DNA of 64,000 nt, from the NCBI RefSeq assembly GCF_009856605.1, contig NZ_CP047242.1:2610001-2674000 (forward strand), in the 5' to 3' direction. Origin of the DNA: Trichormus variabilis 0441. GTDB lineage: Bacteria; Cyanobacteriota; Cyanobacteriia; Cyanobacteriales; Nostocaceae. Below are positions 1 through 9,843 of the stretch, one piece after another. A program made the translations under genes and the position numbers. Under the pieces are notes generated by a model. That model made no database searches. It saw only the letters and a list, made by a program, of their open reading frames with translations, and was not told where the DNA came from. Position 1 is the stretch's first letter, and each line of letters starts with the position of its first letter.

Positions 1-161
1 CCTTATTAGCAAAATTGTATTAGAGGCAAAAAAATTCTCTGCATCCAAGAAGACCTTTTCAGCTAGTGAAGATTAATCGGTTTGATGGAAAGCCATGTGG
101 AATCTGTTTTGCGTAAATTGACTGGGCTTGGAGAACTTACAAACAATAACTCTAGACTCAT

Positions 162-578
162 ATGATCAATCGCATTACCTCTGTTTTTCTTGTTGGTTTG
201 ATAGCATCCGCTTCAGCTTTGGCTATTTCCCCCAAGGCTGACGCGAACACACCAGCATTTTCTATTTTTGAGCTAGGTAGACAAGATAATCGTCGCTATA
301 ACCGAGATAACGACCGTCGTGAAGACTGGGATAATATCCGCTATGACCGCGACAATGACCGTCGCTATCGAGATAATGACCGTCGCCACCGGAATAATCA
401 CCGTCGTAACGACTGGGATAACAACCGTCGTTGGGACAACAACCGTCGCTGGGACAACAACCGTCGCTGGGATAACAACCGTCGCTGGGATAACAACCGT
501 CGCTGGGATAACAACCGTCGTGATGATTGGAATAATAACCGTCGTGATGACTGGAATCGTAACTGGTTTGGTTACTAA
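162..578 (+). CDS. Secreted Asn/Arg/Trp/Asp-rich repeat protein
   Basis: I do not recognise a family with a known function. The 138-residue product starts with a clear signal peptide: a basic start (MINRITS), a hydrophobic core, and a likely cleavage near the ADA/NTPA junction around residue 28. From about residue 45 to the end it is almost only Asn, Arg, Asp and Trp with few Tyr, ending in WFGY. The centre holds six perfect copies of the hexapeptide WDNNRR, encoded by an 18-bp tandem repeat. It is therefore exported and probably disordered, with alternating charge and aromatic residues. Similar Arg/Asp/Asn-rich short secreted proteins are common in Nostoc. The reading frame continues through the repeat without a break and the signal peptide is convincing, so I take it as a real gene. 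Binding to polysaccharide, nucleic acid or the cell wall would be guesswork. Confidence 0.75.
   Translation: MINRITSVFLVGLIASASALAISPKADANTPAFSIFELGRQDNRRYNRDNDRREDWDNIRYDRDNDRRYRDNDRRHRNNHRRNDWDNNRRWDNNRRWDNNRRWDNNRRWDNNRRWDNNRRDDWNNNRRDDWNRNWFGY
414..521. repeat. 18-bp tandem repeat, six copies, in coding sequence
   Basis: Six head-to-tail copies of TGGGAYAACAACCGTCGY differ only by C/T at two third-codon positions. They encode WDNNRR six times in the secreted repeat protein. Shorter, diverged units continue on both sides. The unit length is a multiple of three, so copy-number change would keep the frame. Confidence 0.95.
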
Positions 579-627
579 TCCCTCCGCTTTCAGTATATTA
601 GGCTCGGTTGTAGCTTAATTGAGCATT

Positions 628-659
628 AATGTCCCAAAGTTTTTAAAATTTGGGACATT
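628..659. terminator. Perfect 11-bp hairpin between convergent genes
   Basis: AATGTCCCAAA and TTTGGGACATT form a perfect 11-bp stem around a 10-base AT-rich loop, 50 bases after the stop of the secreted repeat protein. It lies between convergent genes, so it could end transcription from both sides. No long T run follows on the plus strand, so intrinsic termination is plausible but not certain. Confidence 0.55.
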
Positions 660-768
660 CCCATTCACTAATAAGCGCAAAGACAAAATTATTTGTAGGA
701 TGAGTAGAGCGATAGCGTTACCCATCATCTTGTATAATTTTGGGTTCTGTTCTCCACCCAAGCTACAT

Positions 769-3700
769 TTAAATTTTTATATCAATTAAGTTAACGATCG
801 CCCTAATTAAATTGTCTGGGTCTACTGGCTTAGAAATATGCCTTTGAAACCCCACTTTTAATGCCCGCTTTTCGTCTATTTCCCCAGCATAGGCTGTTAG
901 GGCGATCGCCGGAATCTTTCCGCCCTGATCTGGTGGCAAGGCTCTGATCTGCCGCATCAACATATAGCCGTCCATGTCTGGCATCCCGATATCACTCAGG
1001 AGGATATCGGGTGGGGATTGGGTAAAGACTTGCAATGCTTCAAGCGCGGAAACTGCTGTGATTACCCTTGCCCCTGCTTGTTCCAAGAGAAAAGCCACAA
1101 ATTCGCGTGTATCGGTATCATCATCTACTACTAAAACTTGGATACCATGTAAACCCAGGGATAGTTCTAACAATGGAGAATCTGGATTGACAGTCAGCTG
1201 AGTAGGTAAGAGTGGCAACTTCAGGGTGAATGTAGCTCCCATACCTTCACCCTGACTCTCTGCGTGAATAGTGCCACCATGTAGCTCAACTAAATGACGC
1301 ACGATCGCCAAACCCAATCCTAGCCCACCAAATTTCCGAGTAGTGGCGCTATCTGCTTGGCGAAAATAATCAAACACATAAGGTATAAAATCGGGAGAAA
1401 TACCTTTACCAGTATCACTAACGCTAATTTGAGCTTGATTACCAACTTGTTCTAAGCGTATCTCCACCAAACCACCTGTGGGTGTAAACTTAACAGCATT
1501 AGAGAGCAAGTTCCACATCACTTGCTGTAAGCGGGTTGAGTCGCCAGAAACTAGTCCTATTTCCCCATCAAGATTGACTTCAATACGAATGGAATTAGCT
1601 TCTGCTGCCAGTCGTACAGTTTCGATCGCCCCTTTAATCACTGATGCTAAATTAATCGGGCTGCTTGTTAGGCTGAGTTTCCCCTGTAGAATCCGCGAGA
1701 TATCTAAGAGGTCTTCAATCAATTCGACTTGCAGCTTGGCATTACGCTCGATGATATTCACAGCTTGTTTGGCTTTTGCTTCGTCTAGCTTGCCATTTTG
1801 CAACAGTCTTGACCAACCCAGAATCGGGTTGAGGGGCGATCGCAATTCGTGGGACAGCACGGCTAAAAATTCATCTTTAATCCGGTTTGCCGCTTCGGCT
1901 TCTTCTCGTGAGGCTTCGGCTGCCGACCGTGCTTGTTTTTCAGCTTCGTATAACCTGACATTTTCCACGGACACAGAAGCCATTTGTGCTAACTGCACCA
2001 GGACTGCTTCGTCTGCGGCAGTAAATTCACCGTCATATTTGTCTGAAAGCTGAATCAAGCCAATGTTTTGCCCGTTCCGCCCTACCAGGGGAGCCGCCAG
2101 CCAGCCACGCAGAGGGGGATGGTTTTTTGCCTCTTTGCCAAAGCCTCGCCACTGTGGATGTGCCTCTAGTTCGGCTTGCGTCATCCGCATTGGGCGATTG
2201 AGATGGCCGACACAGCCATAGATACCTGATCTATCTGGCTTTACATCATAATTTTGCCACTGAGTATACTTATCAGATAAGAAAATGGCGCTAATTGCCT
2301 GTGACCAGTTCTGGCCGATGGTCATACTCGTAACAGATTGGTGAGAACCAATGATTGATGCTGCCTGATCTGTAATCACCTGCAAAACTTGCTCTACGGA
2401 AAGGGCAGAGTTAATTGCCAGTGCGGCTCTAGTCAATCCCTGCAATTGGTTAATGTAGTGGCGTTCAAGGGCTAGCAGTTGTTCGCGTTCCAGTTCAGCT
2501 TGTTTGCGTTCGGTGATATCAGCAGCAAAAACCGTCAGTCCATCAGGCGAAGGATAAACCCGGTGTTCATACCAACGATTCCAGGTGACATAAAGATACT
2601 CAAACTGGACTGATGTTTGTTCATTAAACGCTCGTTGAAATTGAAGATCAATATCAGTGCCAATAGTATCTGCAAATAAATCCCAAATGCTGTGATTGAG
2701 AATATCCTCGCGTTCCATGCTAATTATCTTGCACAAGCGATCGTTGACATAGGTAAATCGCCAGTCGCGATCGAGGACATAAAAGCCATCATTAATACTT
2801 GACAAGATAGTTTCCACATTCTGCTTTGCTGTTTCTGCTTCTTGTCGCAAGGTCTGCTGCTGCTCCATAGCATCTCGCCGTAATTGCGCCAGCTTTAATG
2901 TTGCTTCAACTCGCGCTAATAGTTCACGGGCAGAAAACGGCTTAATCAGATAATCATCGGCTCCAGCTTCTAATCCTTCCACTTTTGCCTCTTCTCCGGC
3001 TCTGGCAGAAAGCAAAATGATGGGAATTTCACGGGTGCGATTGTTACTCCGCAAGGCACTGAGCAGACCAAAGCCATCCAGACGGGGCATCATCACATCC
3101 GTTAGCACCAAATCCGGTAGATGATCAGCCAACGCCTCTAATGCCGCCAGACCGTCGGTGGCAGTCTCTACCACATAATGTCTACTCAGCAATCGCTTCA
3201 CATATTCCCGCATATCGGCGTTGTCATCGACCAGAAGAATACGGGCAGAGGAAGATAGGTTATGGGTGAGCGGTGATAAATATGATGCCTCACTATTCTT
3301 TATTGCTGGTAACAAGCTTAAAGCTTCTTCAATGTAAGGAGCCGCACCTAATGCAGTAGAAACTAAGGTTCGTGTTGCCTGAATTCGTTCAGGTGGTAAG
3401 TGGGCTATTCCCATCGGCACGGTGATAGTAAAGGTAGTGCCTAGACCTTCAAGGCTATCAACTTGCACCTGACCACCATGCAGGCGCACTAACTCCTGTA
3501 CTAATGCTAGTCCAATTCCTGAACCTTCTTGGGTTCTGCCCCGCGCTCCCTCGACGCGGTGAAACCGCTCAAACAAGTGGGGTAATTCTGCTTGAGGAAT
3601 TCCAATCCCTGTATCAGTGACTGTGATTTCTACTTGGTGCTGTACCTGCCGCAGGGTAAGGGCGATCGCTCCGGAAAAGGTGAATTTAAAGGCATTCGAG

Positions 3701-5121
3701 AGGAGATTGAGGATAATCTTCTCCCACATTTGGCGATCAACATAGACTAATTCTGGCAGTGGTTCACAGGTGACACTAAACTGTAAGCCTGCTTGCTCGA
3801 TCGCCGAGCGAAAGATACTGGCTAATTCGGCGGTGAAAGTGGATAAGTCTGTGGGTTCATAAACCGCTTGCACTCGTCCGGCTTCAATACGAGAAAAATC
3901 TAGTAATGTATTTACCAACTTCAACAGGCGTAAGCCATTGCGATGGATCAAGGTCATTTCCTGTCGTTGCTCTTGTGACAGATCATCTGCTGTCAATAGC
4001 TCTTCTAACGGACTCAACATTAAAGTCAAGGGAGTCCGAAATTCGTGGGAAACATTGCTAAAGAAAGTGGTTTTGGCGCGATCGAGTTCTGCTAACTTTT
4101 CGGCGCGTTTGCGTTCTTCCTCATAGGCTTGAGCATTGCCAATACTGGCAGCAATTTGCGCCGAAACTAAATTTAGAAATCCTTGATAGTTATCATCAAA
4201 CAGGCGAAATGGGTTTAAAGCCGCCACTAATACCCCAGCTTTGCCCATGCGTCCCGATGGTGCGATGGGTACTACAGCCGCCTGATGGGGTGGTCTATTC
4301 CAGGCTCCCGTTGGCAGATCAGGGAATTGTAATTGTAAATCAGAGATCAGATAGGGTTTATGAGTTGTTAACACCTCTGCAAAGCGCCAAAAAGAATTTT
4401 CTTCTAGGGCAACTGTTTCAGGAACAGCTTGGTGTCCTCGCTCAATTCCGCAAGTTCCGGCTAAAGTCACACACTGCTGCTTTGGATCAACCAGATAAAT
4501 CATCGCAAAGGGCAGATCGTAGGGGTTAGTTGCCAGACATTTGGTGCTGAAAATGCAGGCTTCATCAAATGTTTGAGCGTCTGCCGTTTTGGCTGCCAGA
4601 TCCTTTAACAGTGCCAATTGGCGCTCTCCAATAATGCGGGATGTATCTTCTGTATTGGCGCAGATAATACCACCGATGCCGCCATCATCATTGGGAACAG
4701 GACTATAGGAAAAAGTGTAGTAGGTTTCCTCTGGGTAGCCATTACGTTCCATAATCAGCAGCAAGGCTTCATCGTAAGTACCCTGATTTTGAAAGAGCGC
4801 TGTTTCTGCACGAGGCCCCACTTGATCCCAAATTTCTTGCCAGACGACGGCAGCTCTTTGACCTAGAGCCTCTGGATGTTTACCGCCGAGAATCGCTCTA
4901 TAGGCATCGTTGTAGAGGTTGATTAGGTTGTTTCCCCACCAAACAAACATAGCTTGGCGACAAGTCAACATAATGCGTACGGCTGTTTTCAAGCTCTGTG
5001 ACCAAGTTTCCACCGCACCGAGAGACGTTTGCGACCAGTCGCGCGATCGCATCAGTGCTGCCATTTCGCTGTCACCGATAAAGAGATTTTCAGAGGTATT
5101 AGAGTTGATCTCATGGGTCAC
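769..5121 (-). CDS. Hybrid histidine kinase with two kinase modules and two receivers
   Basis: A 1450-residue cytoplasmic signalling protein with no clear membrane segments. Domains in order: a PAS-like region in the first 160 residues; a GAF domain (about 170-330); HisKA with the phospho-acceptor in SHEFRTP (about 360) and an HATPase_c domain; a receiver starting ILLVDDNADMREY (about 630); a PAS domain (about 755-880); a second GAF (about 905-1060); a second HisKA with SHELRSP (about 1090) and HATPase_c; and a C-terminal receiver starting VLVVDDDTDTREF (about 1332). Both kinase units keep the H-box and G-boxes (DTGIGI, DTGKGIS), and both receivers keep the DD, D and K residues. It would relay phosphate internally and then to an unseen partner; no output domain or neighbouring response regulator is present. 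Such multi-sensor kinases are frequent in Nostocales. Its ligand is unknown. Confidence 0.93.
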   Translation of the reverse strand: MTHEINSNTSENLFIGDSEMAALMRSRDWSQTSLGAVETWSQSLKTAVRIMLTCRQAMFVWWGNNLINLYNDAYRAILGGKHPEALGQRAAVVWQEIWDQVGPRAETALFQNQGTYDEALLLIMERNGYPEETYYTFSYSPVPNDDGGIGGIICANTEDTSRIIGERQLALLKDLAAKTADAQTFDEACIFSTKCLATNPYDLPFAMIYLVDPKQQCVTLAGTCGIERGHQAVPETVALEENSFWRFAEVLTTHKPYLISDLQLQFPDLPTGAWNRPPHQAAVVPIAPSGRMGKAGVLVAALNPFRLFDDNYQGFLNLVSAQIAASIGNAQAYEEERKRAEKLAELDRAKTTFFSNVSHEFRTPLTLMLSPLEELLTADDLSQEQRQEMTLIHRNGLRLLKLVNTLLDFSRIEAGRVQAVYEPTDLSTFTAELASIFRSAIEQAGLQFSVTCEPLPELVYVDRQMWEKIILNLLSNAFKFTFSGAIALTLRQVQHQVEITVTDTGIGIPQAELPHLFERFHRVEGARGRTQEGSGIGLALVQELVRLHGGQVQVDSLEGLGTTFTITVPMGIAHLPPERIQATRTLVSTALGAAPYIEEALSLLPAIKNSEASYLSPLTHNLSSSARILLVDDNADMREYVKRLLSRHYVVETATDGLAALEALADHLPDLVLTDVMMPRLDGFGLLSALRSNNRTREIPIILLSARAGEEAKVEGLEAGADDYLIKPFSARELLARVEATLKLAQLRRDAMEQQQTLRQEAETAKQNVETILSSINDGFYVLDRDWRFTYVNDRLCKIISMEREDILNHSIWDLFADTIGTDIDLQFQRAFNEQTSVQFEYLYVTWNRWYEHRVYPSPDGLTVFAADITERKQAELEREQLLALERHYINQLQGLTRAALAINSALSVEQVLQVITDQAASIIGSHQSVTSMTIGQNWSQAISAIFLSDKYTQWQNYDVKPDRSGIYGCVGHLNRPMRMTQAELEAHPQWRGFGKEAKNHPPLRGWLAAPLVGRNGQNIGLIQLSDKYDGEFTAADEAVLVQLAQMASVSVENVRLYEAEKQARSAAEASREEAEAANRIKDEFLAVLSHELRSPLNPILGWSRLLQNGKLDEAKAKQAVNIIERNAKLQVELIEDLLDISRILQGKLSLTSSPINLASVIKGAIETVRLAAEANSIRIEVNLDGEIGLVSGDSTRLQQVMWNLLSNAVKFTPTGGLVEIRLEQVGNQAQISVSDTGKGISPDFIPYVFDYFRQADSATTRKFGGLGLGLAIVRHLVELHGGTIHAESQGEGMGATFTLKLPLLPTQLTVNPDSPLLELSLGLHGIQVLVVDDDTDTREFVAFLLEQAGARVITAVSALEALQVFTQSPPDILLSDIGMPDMDGYMLMRQIRALPPDQGGKIPAIALTAYAGEIDEKRALKVGFQRHISKPVDPDNLIRAIVNLIDIKI

Positions 5122-5463
5122 AGTTACAGCTCCCGAATAAAGTGCAAAGCATCGGTTAAGCCAGAGCTATTGTCTTTTTAGTCGTAGCTATCACAAGAAA
5201 ACCGATGTAGAATATAACACCATATAAGCGCTGTATAAATTGTCTGCCATGAGCCTAGAGTGATTAATCTAGCTGTAGAGTTAAATTTTCTGATTAATCC
5301 TAAGGATTTTTTCTTCTATATGACATAAATCAACAAAAGTGGGATGAATTGGCGGTAAGAGATTGGCTCTCAGCTACGCTCTTGCGGTTACGCCATCGCC
5401 CAACTGAAGGATTTTTTCAACACATATATTCTAAAACTTCTCCAAGGCGATGCCTACAGCAGG
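5122..5463. other. Intergenic region with a degenerate Nostoc palindromic repeat
   Basis: This 342-base gap lies between two minus-strand genes and should hold the promoter of the hybrid kinase; no clear -35/-10 pair stands out. Around 5380-5475 the text GGCGATGCCTACAGCAGG and nearby GCTACGCTCTTGCGG-like sequence resemble the short palindromic repeats scattered through Nostoc genomes. The repeat runs up to the stop region of the next gene. Confidence 0.5.
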
Positions 5464-6300
5464 CTAAGCCAACGCATGATGGCGGATATGATCTTCTATA
5501 AAACTAGCAATAAAATAATAACTGTGGTCATAGCCTGTTTGATAACGTAAGTTAAGCGGTTGGTTAACTGCTTTACAAGCTTGGGCGAATACATCTGTTA
5601 ACAATTGTTCAGTTAAAAATTTATCAGATGTACCTTGGTCTATGAGAATTTGGCTGTGATATCCCAACTGTTTGACTAATTCACTAGCATCATAAGCCCG
5701 CCAACTTGCTTGATTATTGCCCAGATAACGACTAAAAGCCTTTTGACCCCACGGACAGCCTATAGGTGCAACAATCGGTGCAAAAGCCGACACAGATTTG
5801 AAAATATGGGGATTACGCAAAGCACAGACCAGCGCCCCATGTCCACCCATTGAGTGACCAAAAATCCCTTGTTTTTCTGCTTGTATAGGGAAATTAGCCG
5901 CAATCAAAGCAGGTAATTCTTGCACAATATAACTATACATTTGGTAGTGCGATCGCCAAGGTTCTTCCGTCGCATCCACATAAAAACCCGCACCTGTACC
6001 AAAATCCCACTCGTCATCCTCACCAGCAATCCCAGTATTGCGGGGGCTAGTATCCGGCGCAACCAAAATTAATCCGTACTCAGCCGCGTAACGTTGCGCC
6101 CCAGATTTAGCCATAAAATTCTCTTCTGTACAAGTCAACCCAGAGAGAAAATAGAGGATCGGTAGAGGTTTTTCGGCTGCTTGCGGTGGCTGATAAACAG
6201 CAAAACGCATTTCCCCGTTACAAGTAAAAGACGGATGAGAATAAAAGCCGAGTTTACCGCCAAAGCTTTGATATTCGGAGATCAGTTTGAGATTATTCAT
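5464..6300 (-). CDS. fghA: S-formylglutathione hydrolase
   Basis: A serine hydrolase of the esterase D family, 278 residues, the usual length. It hydrolyses S-formylglutathione to formate and glutathione, the last step of glutathione-dependent formaldehyde detoxification. The nucleophile elbow GHSMGGHGA is at about residue 148-156, and the catalytic His lies in YDHSYYF near residue 258. The N-terminal pattern ([12 protein letters not shown], then [11 protein letters not shown]) is characteristic of the family. The partner enzyme, class III alcohol dehydrogenase, lies on the same strand about 0.9 kb further on, separated by a plus-strand Uma2 gene, so the two are probably not one transcript. 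The assignment is firm. Confidence 0.95.
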   Translation of the reverse strand: MNNLKLISEYQSFGGKLGFYSHPSFTCNGEMRFAVYQPPQAAEKPLPILYFLSGLTCTEENFMAKSGAQRYAAEYGLILVAPDTSPRNTGIAGEDDEWDFGTGAGFYVDATEEPWRSHYQMYSYIVQELPALIAANFPIQAEKQGIFGHSMGGHGALVCALRNPHIFKSVSAFAPIVAPIGCPWGQKAFSRYLGNNQASWRAYDASELVKQLGYHSQILIDQGTSDKFLTEQLLTDVFAQACKAVNQPLNLRYQTGYDHSYYFIASFIEDHIRHHALA

Positions 6301-6459
6301 CTACTTAATTAAATTATCTGTTGTAGGTATACCCGGATAGAAGCGATCGCTCATCGTTGAAAGTTCCGTGGGAAGAGGGTGGTTTAGGGTTGGAAAATAT
6401 TTATCAATCATCATTGATAAAATGAAGTAGGTTGACACTCCTCAGCCTAATACTCACTG

Positions 6460-7104
6460 ATGCTGCGAGGAAATATGCTGTTAACTGAACTTCGTGCTGA
6501 TCGGGTAGTTCTCCATAATATTAGTTGGCAACAATTTGAGAATTTATTAGTAAATTTAGGTGAAAGTAGAGCAGCTAGAATTGCTTACGATGATGGCACT
6601 TTAGAGATTATGACCCCATTACCAGAACACGAATATTATAAAGAAATAATTGGTGACATTATCAAAGATACGGCTGAAGTTTTAGAGTTAGATTATGAAT
6701 GTTATGGTTCAACCACCTGGAAACGAGAATTAAAAAAGGCTGGGATAGAATCTGACAATTGCTTTTATTTCCAAAATGAAGCCTTAATTAGAGGTAAGCT
6801 CAAGTTTGATTTAAATCAAGACCCACCTCCAGATTTAGCTTTAGAAATTGATGTTACGAGTAAATCATTAGATAGATTTCCTCTCTATGTTCGGTTAGGT
6901 GTGCCTGAAATCTGGTGTTATGATGCTGGAGACATCAAAATTTACCAATTGCAAGGTGAGAAATATATCCAAACCGAAACAAGTTTAGTATTTCCTAATT
7001 TAAATATTCAAGAAATTCCATCACTAATTGAAAGATACCGCATGGCGGGAAGGCGGGTTTTTCGACAAGTAATTAGGGAATGGGTACGAGGACAGATGGG
7101 GTAA
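6460..7104 (+). CDS. Uma2-family (DUF820) PD-(D/E)XK nuclease-like protein
   Basis: A 214-residue member of the Uma2 family, very common in cyanobacteria and related to restriction-endonuclease folds. The visible signature is the N-terminal segment with YDDGTLEIMTPLPEHE, then PPPDLALEIDVTSKS with the D...E-x-D arrangement expected for a metal-binding PD-(D/E)XK core, followed by LYVRLGVPEIWCYD. The biological role of these proteins is not established. An alternative ATG at 6475 has GAGG just upstream and may be the true start. It sits between, and on the opposite strand to, the two formaldehyde-detoxification genes, which suggests insertion into a former gene pair. Confidence 0.85.
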   Translation: MLRGNMLLTELRADRVVLHNISWQQFENLLVNLGESRAARIAYDDGTLEIMTPLPEHEYYKEIIGDIIKDTAEVLELDYECYGSTTWKRELKKAGIESDNCFYFQNEALIRGKLKFDLNQDPPPDLALEIDVTSKSLDRFPLYVRLGVPEIWCYDAGDIKIYQLQGEKYIQTETSLVFPNLNIQEIPSLIERYRMAGRRVFRQVIREWVRGQMG

Positions 7105-7168
7105 GGCGATCGCACCTGCCTCTATATAATCAAGTTGGGTATTACCCACTCTGATTACAATCTAACTA

Positions 7169-8278
7169 TTAAAACGTCACCACACTGCGAATTGATTCAC
7201 CTCTGTGCATCAAATCCATAGCATCATTAATTTTTTCAATCGGCATCACATGAGTAATTAAATCATCAATATTTATCTTTCCATCCATATACCAATCAAC
7301 AATTTTCGGCACATCTGTGCGCCCTCTCGCACCACCGAAGGCTGAACCTTTCCACACACGCCCAGTCACTAATTGAAAGGGACGAGTACTAATTTCTTGT
7401 CCTGCACCAGCAACACCAATAATGACACTCACACCCCAACCTTTGTGACAGCATTCTAATGCTTGACGCATCACTTTGACATTACCAATACATTCAAAAC
7501 TGTAATCAGCGCCGCCTTTAGTTAAATCCACCAAATAAGCAACCAAGTCACCTTCTACTTCCTGGGGATTCACAAAATGTGTCATCCCAAATTTCTCAGC
7601 TAAAGCCCGTTTACTGGGATTAATATCTACGCCGACAATCATATTAGCTCCCACCATCCGCGCCCCTTGGATGACGTTTAAACCAATACCCCCCAAGCCA
7701 AAAACTACGACATTCGCCCCTGCTTCCACTTTGGCTGTATAAATTACTGCACCGATACCTGTCGTTACACCACAGCCAATGTAACAAACCTTGTCAAATG
7801 GTGCATCTTCCCGAATCTTGGCTACAGCAATTTCTGGTAGGACTGTGTAGTTAGCAAACGTAGATGTACCCATATAATGATGAATCATCTGCCCATTGAG
7901 ACTAAAACGACTAGTCCCATCGGGCATCACACCACGTCCTTGAGTACCACGAATGGCTTGACACAGATTAGTCTTAAAGCTTAAACAATAGGCACATTGG
8001 CGACATTCTGGGGTGTAGAGAGGAATCACATGATCCCCTGGTTTGACACTGGTAACACCAGCGCCCACATCTACTACTACCCCCGCGCCTTCATGTCCTA
8101 AAATGGCGGGGAACAAACCTTCGGGATCATTTCCTGAAAGGGTGTAAGCATCGGTATGGCAAACGCCACTGGCTTTAACTTCAACCAATACTTCCCCAGC
8201 TTTTGGCCCCTCTAGTTGAACGGTTTCAATTGTCAACGGCTTACCCGCGCCGTAAGCTATTGCTGCTTTCACTTCCAC
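7169..8278 (-). CDS. frmA: S-(hydroxymethyl)glutathione dehydrogenase / class III alcohol dehydrogenase
   Basis: A zinc-dependent medium-chain dehydrogenase of 369 residues, the family's normal length. It oxidises S-hydroxymethylglutathione (from formaldehyde plus glutathione) to S-formylglutathione with NAD+, and class III enzymes can also reduce S-nitrosoglutathione. Catalytic zinc ligands are visible at Cys40 (GVCHTD), His62 (GHEGAG) and the Cys in YIGCGVTTG. The structural zinc lobe has Cys92, Cys95, Cys98 and Cys106. The Rossmann motif GLGGIG follows. The S-formylglutathione hydrolase nearby completes the pathway. The end ESIRSVVTF is typical of class III enzymes. Confidence 0.97.
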   Translation of the reverse strand: MEVKAAIAYGAGKPLTIETVQLEGPKAGEVLVEVKASGVCHTDAYTLSGNDPEGLFPAILGHEGAGVVVDVGAGVTSVKPGDHVIPLYTPECRQCAYCLSFKTNLCQAIRGTQGRGVMPDGTSRFSLNGQMIHHYMGTSTFANYTVLPEIAVAKIREDAPFDKVCYIGCGVTTGIGAVIYTAKVEAGANVVVFGLGGIGLNVIQGARMVGANMIVGVDINPSKRALAEKFGMTHFVNPQEVEGDLVAYLVDLTKGGADYSFECIGNVKVMRQALECCHKGWGVSVIIGVAGAGQEISTRPFQLVTGRVWKGSAFGGARGRTDVPKIVDWYMDGKINIDDLITHVMPIEKINDAMDLMHRGESIRSVVTF

Positions 8279-8556
8279 GAGTTAGCCCTCCTCATCAATT
8301 CAAAATTCAAAAAAAGCCCTTACCTGCAAGTATCTTACCTGCAACCCTGAAAAATGGAAAATGATGGGGTGAGCAAGATTCTATCAAATGGTAGTTGCAG
8401 AAAATTTACATAACTTTTTTGTAAACTAACTAAAATTGCATTTTCGGCTGAGATTGGTACATTAGTTACAGGCGGCAAGCCTAGAAAATGATATCGGTCT
8501 GCTTCACTAGACCCATATTTTTGTCAACCCTTCAATTATCTTTACTGTTAAAGCTT

Positions 8557-9840
8557 ATGAACCCTGCCCTAACTAAAATTGGCGATCAAATGTCCAACCT
8601 GACTGGTGTACGAGCGATTATGAAGGACATTATCGAAACGTTGAAGTCTGGTGGAGGGCAGGATTTAATTAATTTAAGTGCAGGCAACCCGTTGATTTTG
8701 CCAGAGGTAGAACAATTATGGCGGGACTGCACAGCAGAACTCTTAGCAAGTCAAGAATATGGTGAAGTCGTTTGTCGTTACGGTTCTAGTCAAGGCTATG
8801 CGCCATTAATTGAGGCAGTTGTCAAAGATTTTAACCGTCGTTATGGTTTGAATTTAACCGATCGCAATGTCTTAATCACTCCAGGCAGTCAAACTCTCTA
8901 CTTTTATGCTGCCAATGTTTTCGGCGGTTACACTGGCAACGGCGACCTCAAGCAAATTGTTTTACCCCTGAGTCCCGATTACACTGGCTATGGTGGTATT
9001 TGTCTAGTTCCCGAAGCTTTAGTTGCTTACAAACCATCTCTAGATATTGATGCAGCAGCACACAGCTTTAAATATCGCCCCGATTTTAGCCAGGTATCTA
9101 TTTCCGAAAGCACTGGCTGCGTTATCTTCTCCCGCCCCTGTAACCCTACGGGTAATGTTCTCACCGATGACGAAGTGAGAAAAATTGCTGCCCTCGCCGC
9201 ACCTTATAATGTGCCAGTGCTAATTGACTCAGCTTACGCTCCCCCATTCCCAGCGTTGAATTTCACAGATATGTCCCTGATTTTTGGGGAAAATATTCTT
9301 CATTGCACCAGCTTATCGAAAGCAGGTTTACCAGGGGAAAGAATTGGCATCGCCATTGGAAATGAAAGGTTAATTCAAGTCCTAGAATCTTTCCAGACTA
9401 ATGCTAGTTTACATTCCTCACGCTACGGGCAGGCGATCGCAGCCCGTGCCATTAACTCTGGTGCATTGGCGCAAATCGCAGAACAAGTTATCCGTCCTTT
9501 CTATCAAAACAAATTCGCCATCGTCGAGAACGCTTTAGAAGCAGCCATGCCTAAAGAATTACCTTGGTTCCTCCATCGCGGTGAAGGTGCTATCTTTAGT
9601 TGGCTATGGTTACAAGATTTGCCCATCACCGATTGGGAACTGTACCAAGAACTGAAGAAAGTGGGAGTAATTGTCGTCCCTGGTAGTACATTCTTCCCTG
9701 GCTTAAAAGAAGAATGGGCGCACAAACACCAATGTGTCCGCATCAGCTTGACTGGTAGCGATACAGAAATCGCCCTTGGTATGCAGCGCCTAGCAAAAGC
9801 AGTCGAGCAAGTTTACCAGCGTACACCTGTTAGTGCCTAA
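8557..9840 (+). CDS. avtA: Valine-pyruvate aminotransferase-like, PLP-dependent
   Basis: A fold-type I aminotransferase that in AvtA-type enzymes interconverts valine plus pyruvate with 2-ketoisovalerate plus alanine. I chose the ATG at 8557 (MNPALTKIGDQMSNLTG), which matches how family members begin and gives 427 residues. An in-frame ATG 69 bases upstream would add a hydrophobic stretch (FLSTLQLSLLL) that looks like read-through of leader DNA. The substrate-binding turn SAGNP, the CNPTGN motif and the PLP lysine in HCTSLSKAGLPGERIG are all present. rimM begins 3 bases after the stop, so the two are probably co-transcribed. Confidence 0.9.
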   Translation: MNPALTKIGDQMSNLTGVRAIMKDIIETLKSGGGQDLINLSAGNPLILPEVEQLWRDCTAELLASQEYGEVVCRYGSSQGYAPLIEAVVKDFNRRYGLNLTDRNVLITPGSQTLYFYAANVFGGYTGNGDLKQIVLPLSPDYTGYGGICLVPEALVAYKPSLDIDAAAHSFKYRPDFSQVSISESTGCVIFSRPCNPTGNVLTDDEVRKIAALAAPYNVPVLIDSAYAPPFPALNFTDMSLIFGENILHCTSLSKAGLPGERIGIAIGNERLIQVLESFQTNASLHSSRYGQAIAARAINSGALAQIAEQVIRPFYQNKFAIVENALEAAMPKELPWFLHRGEGAIFSWLWLQDLPITDWELYQELKKVGVIVVPGSTFFPGLKEEWAHKHQCVRISLTGSDTEIALGMQRLAKAVEQVYQRTPVSA

Positions 9841-9843
9841 GTC

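Noticed and set aside
414..521. CRISPR or minisatellite outside genes
   Set aside because: Units are adjacent, 18 bp, in frame and translated within a secreted protein.
319..618. Second long ORF across the 18-bp repeat
   Set aside because: A low-complexity frame shadow of the repeat with no signal peptide; the other frame has a signal peptide and a clean start.
1478..2053. 191-codon plus-strand ORF
   Set aside because: Lies wholly inside, and antisense to, the hybrid histidine kinase whose domains are intact.
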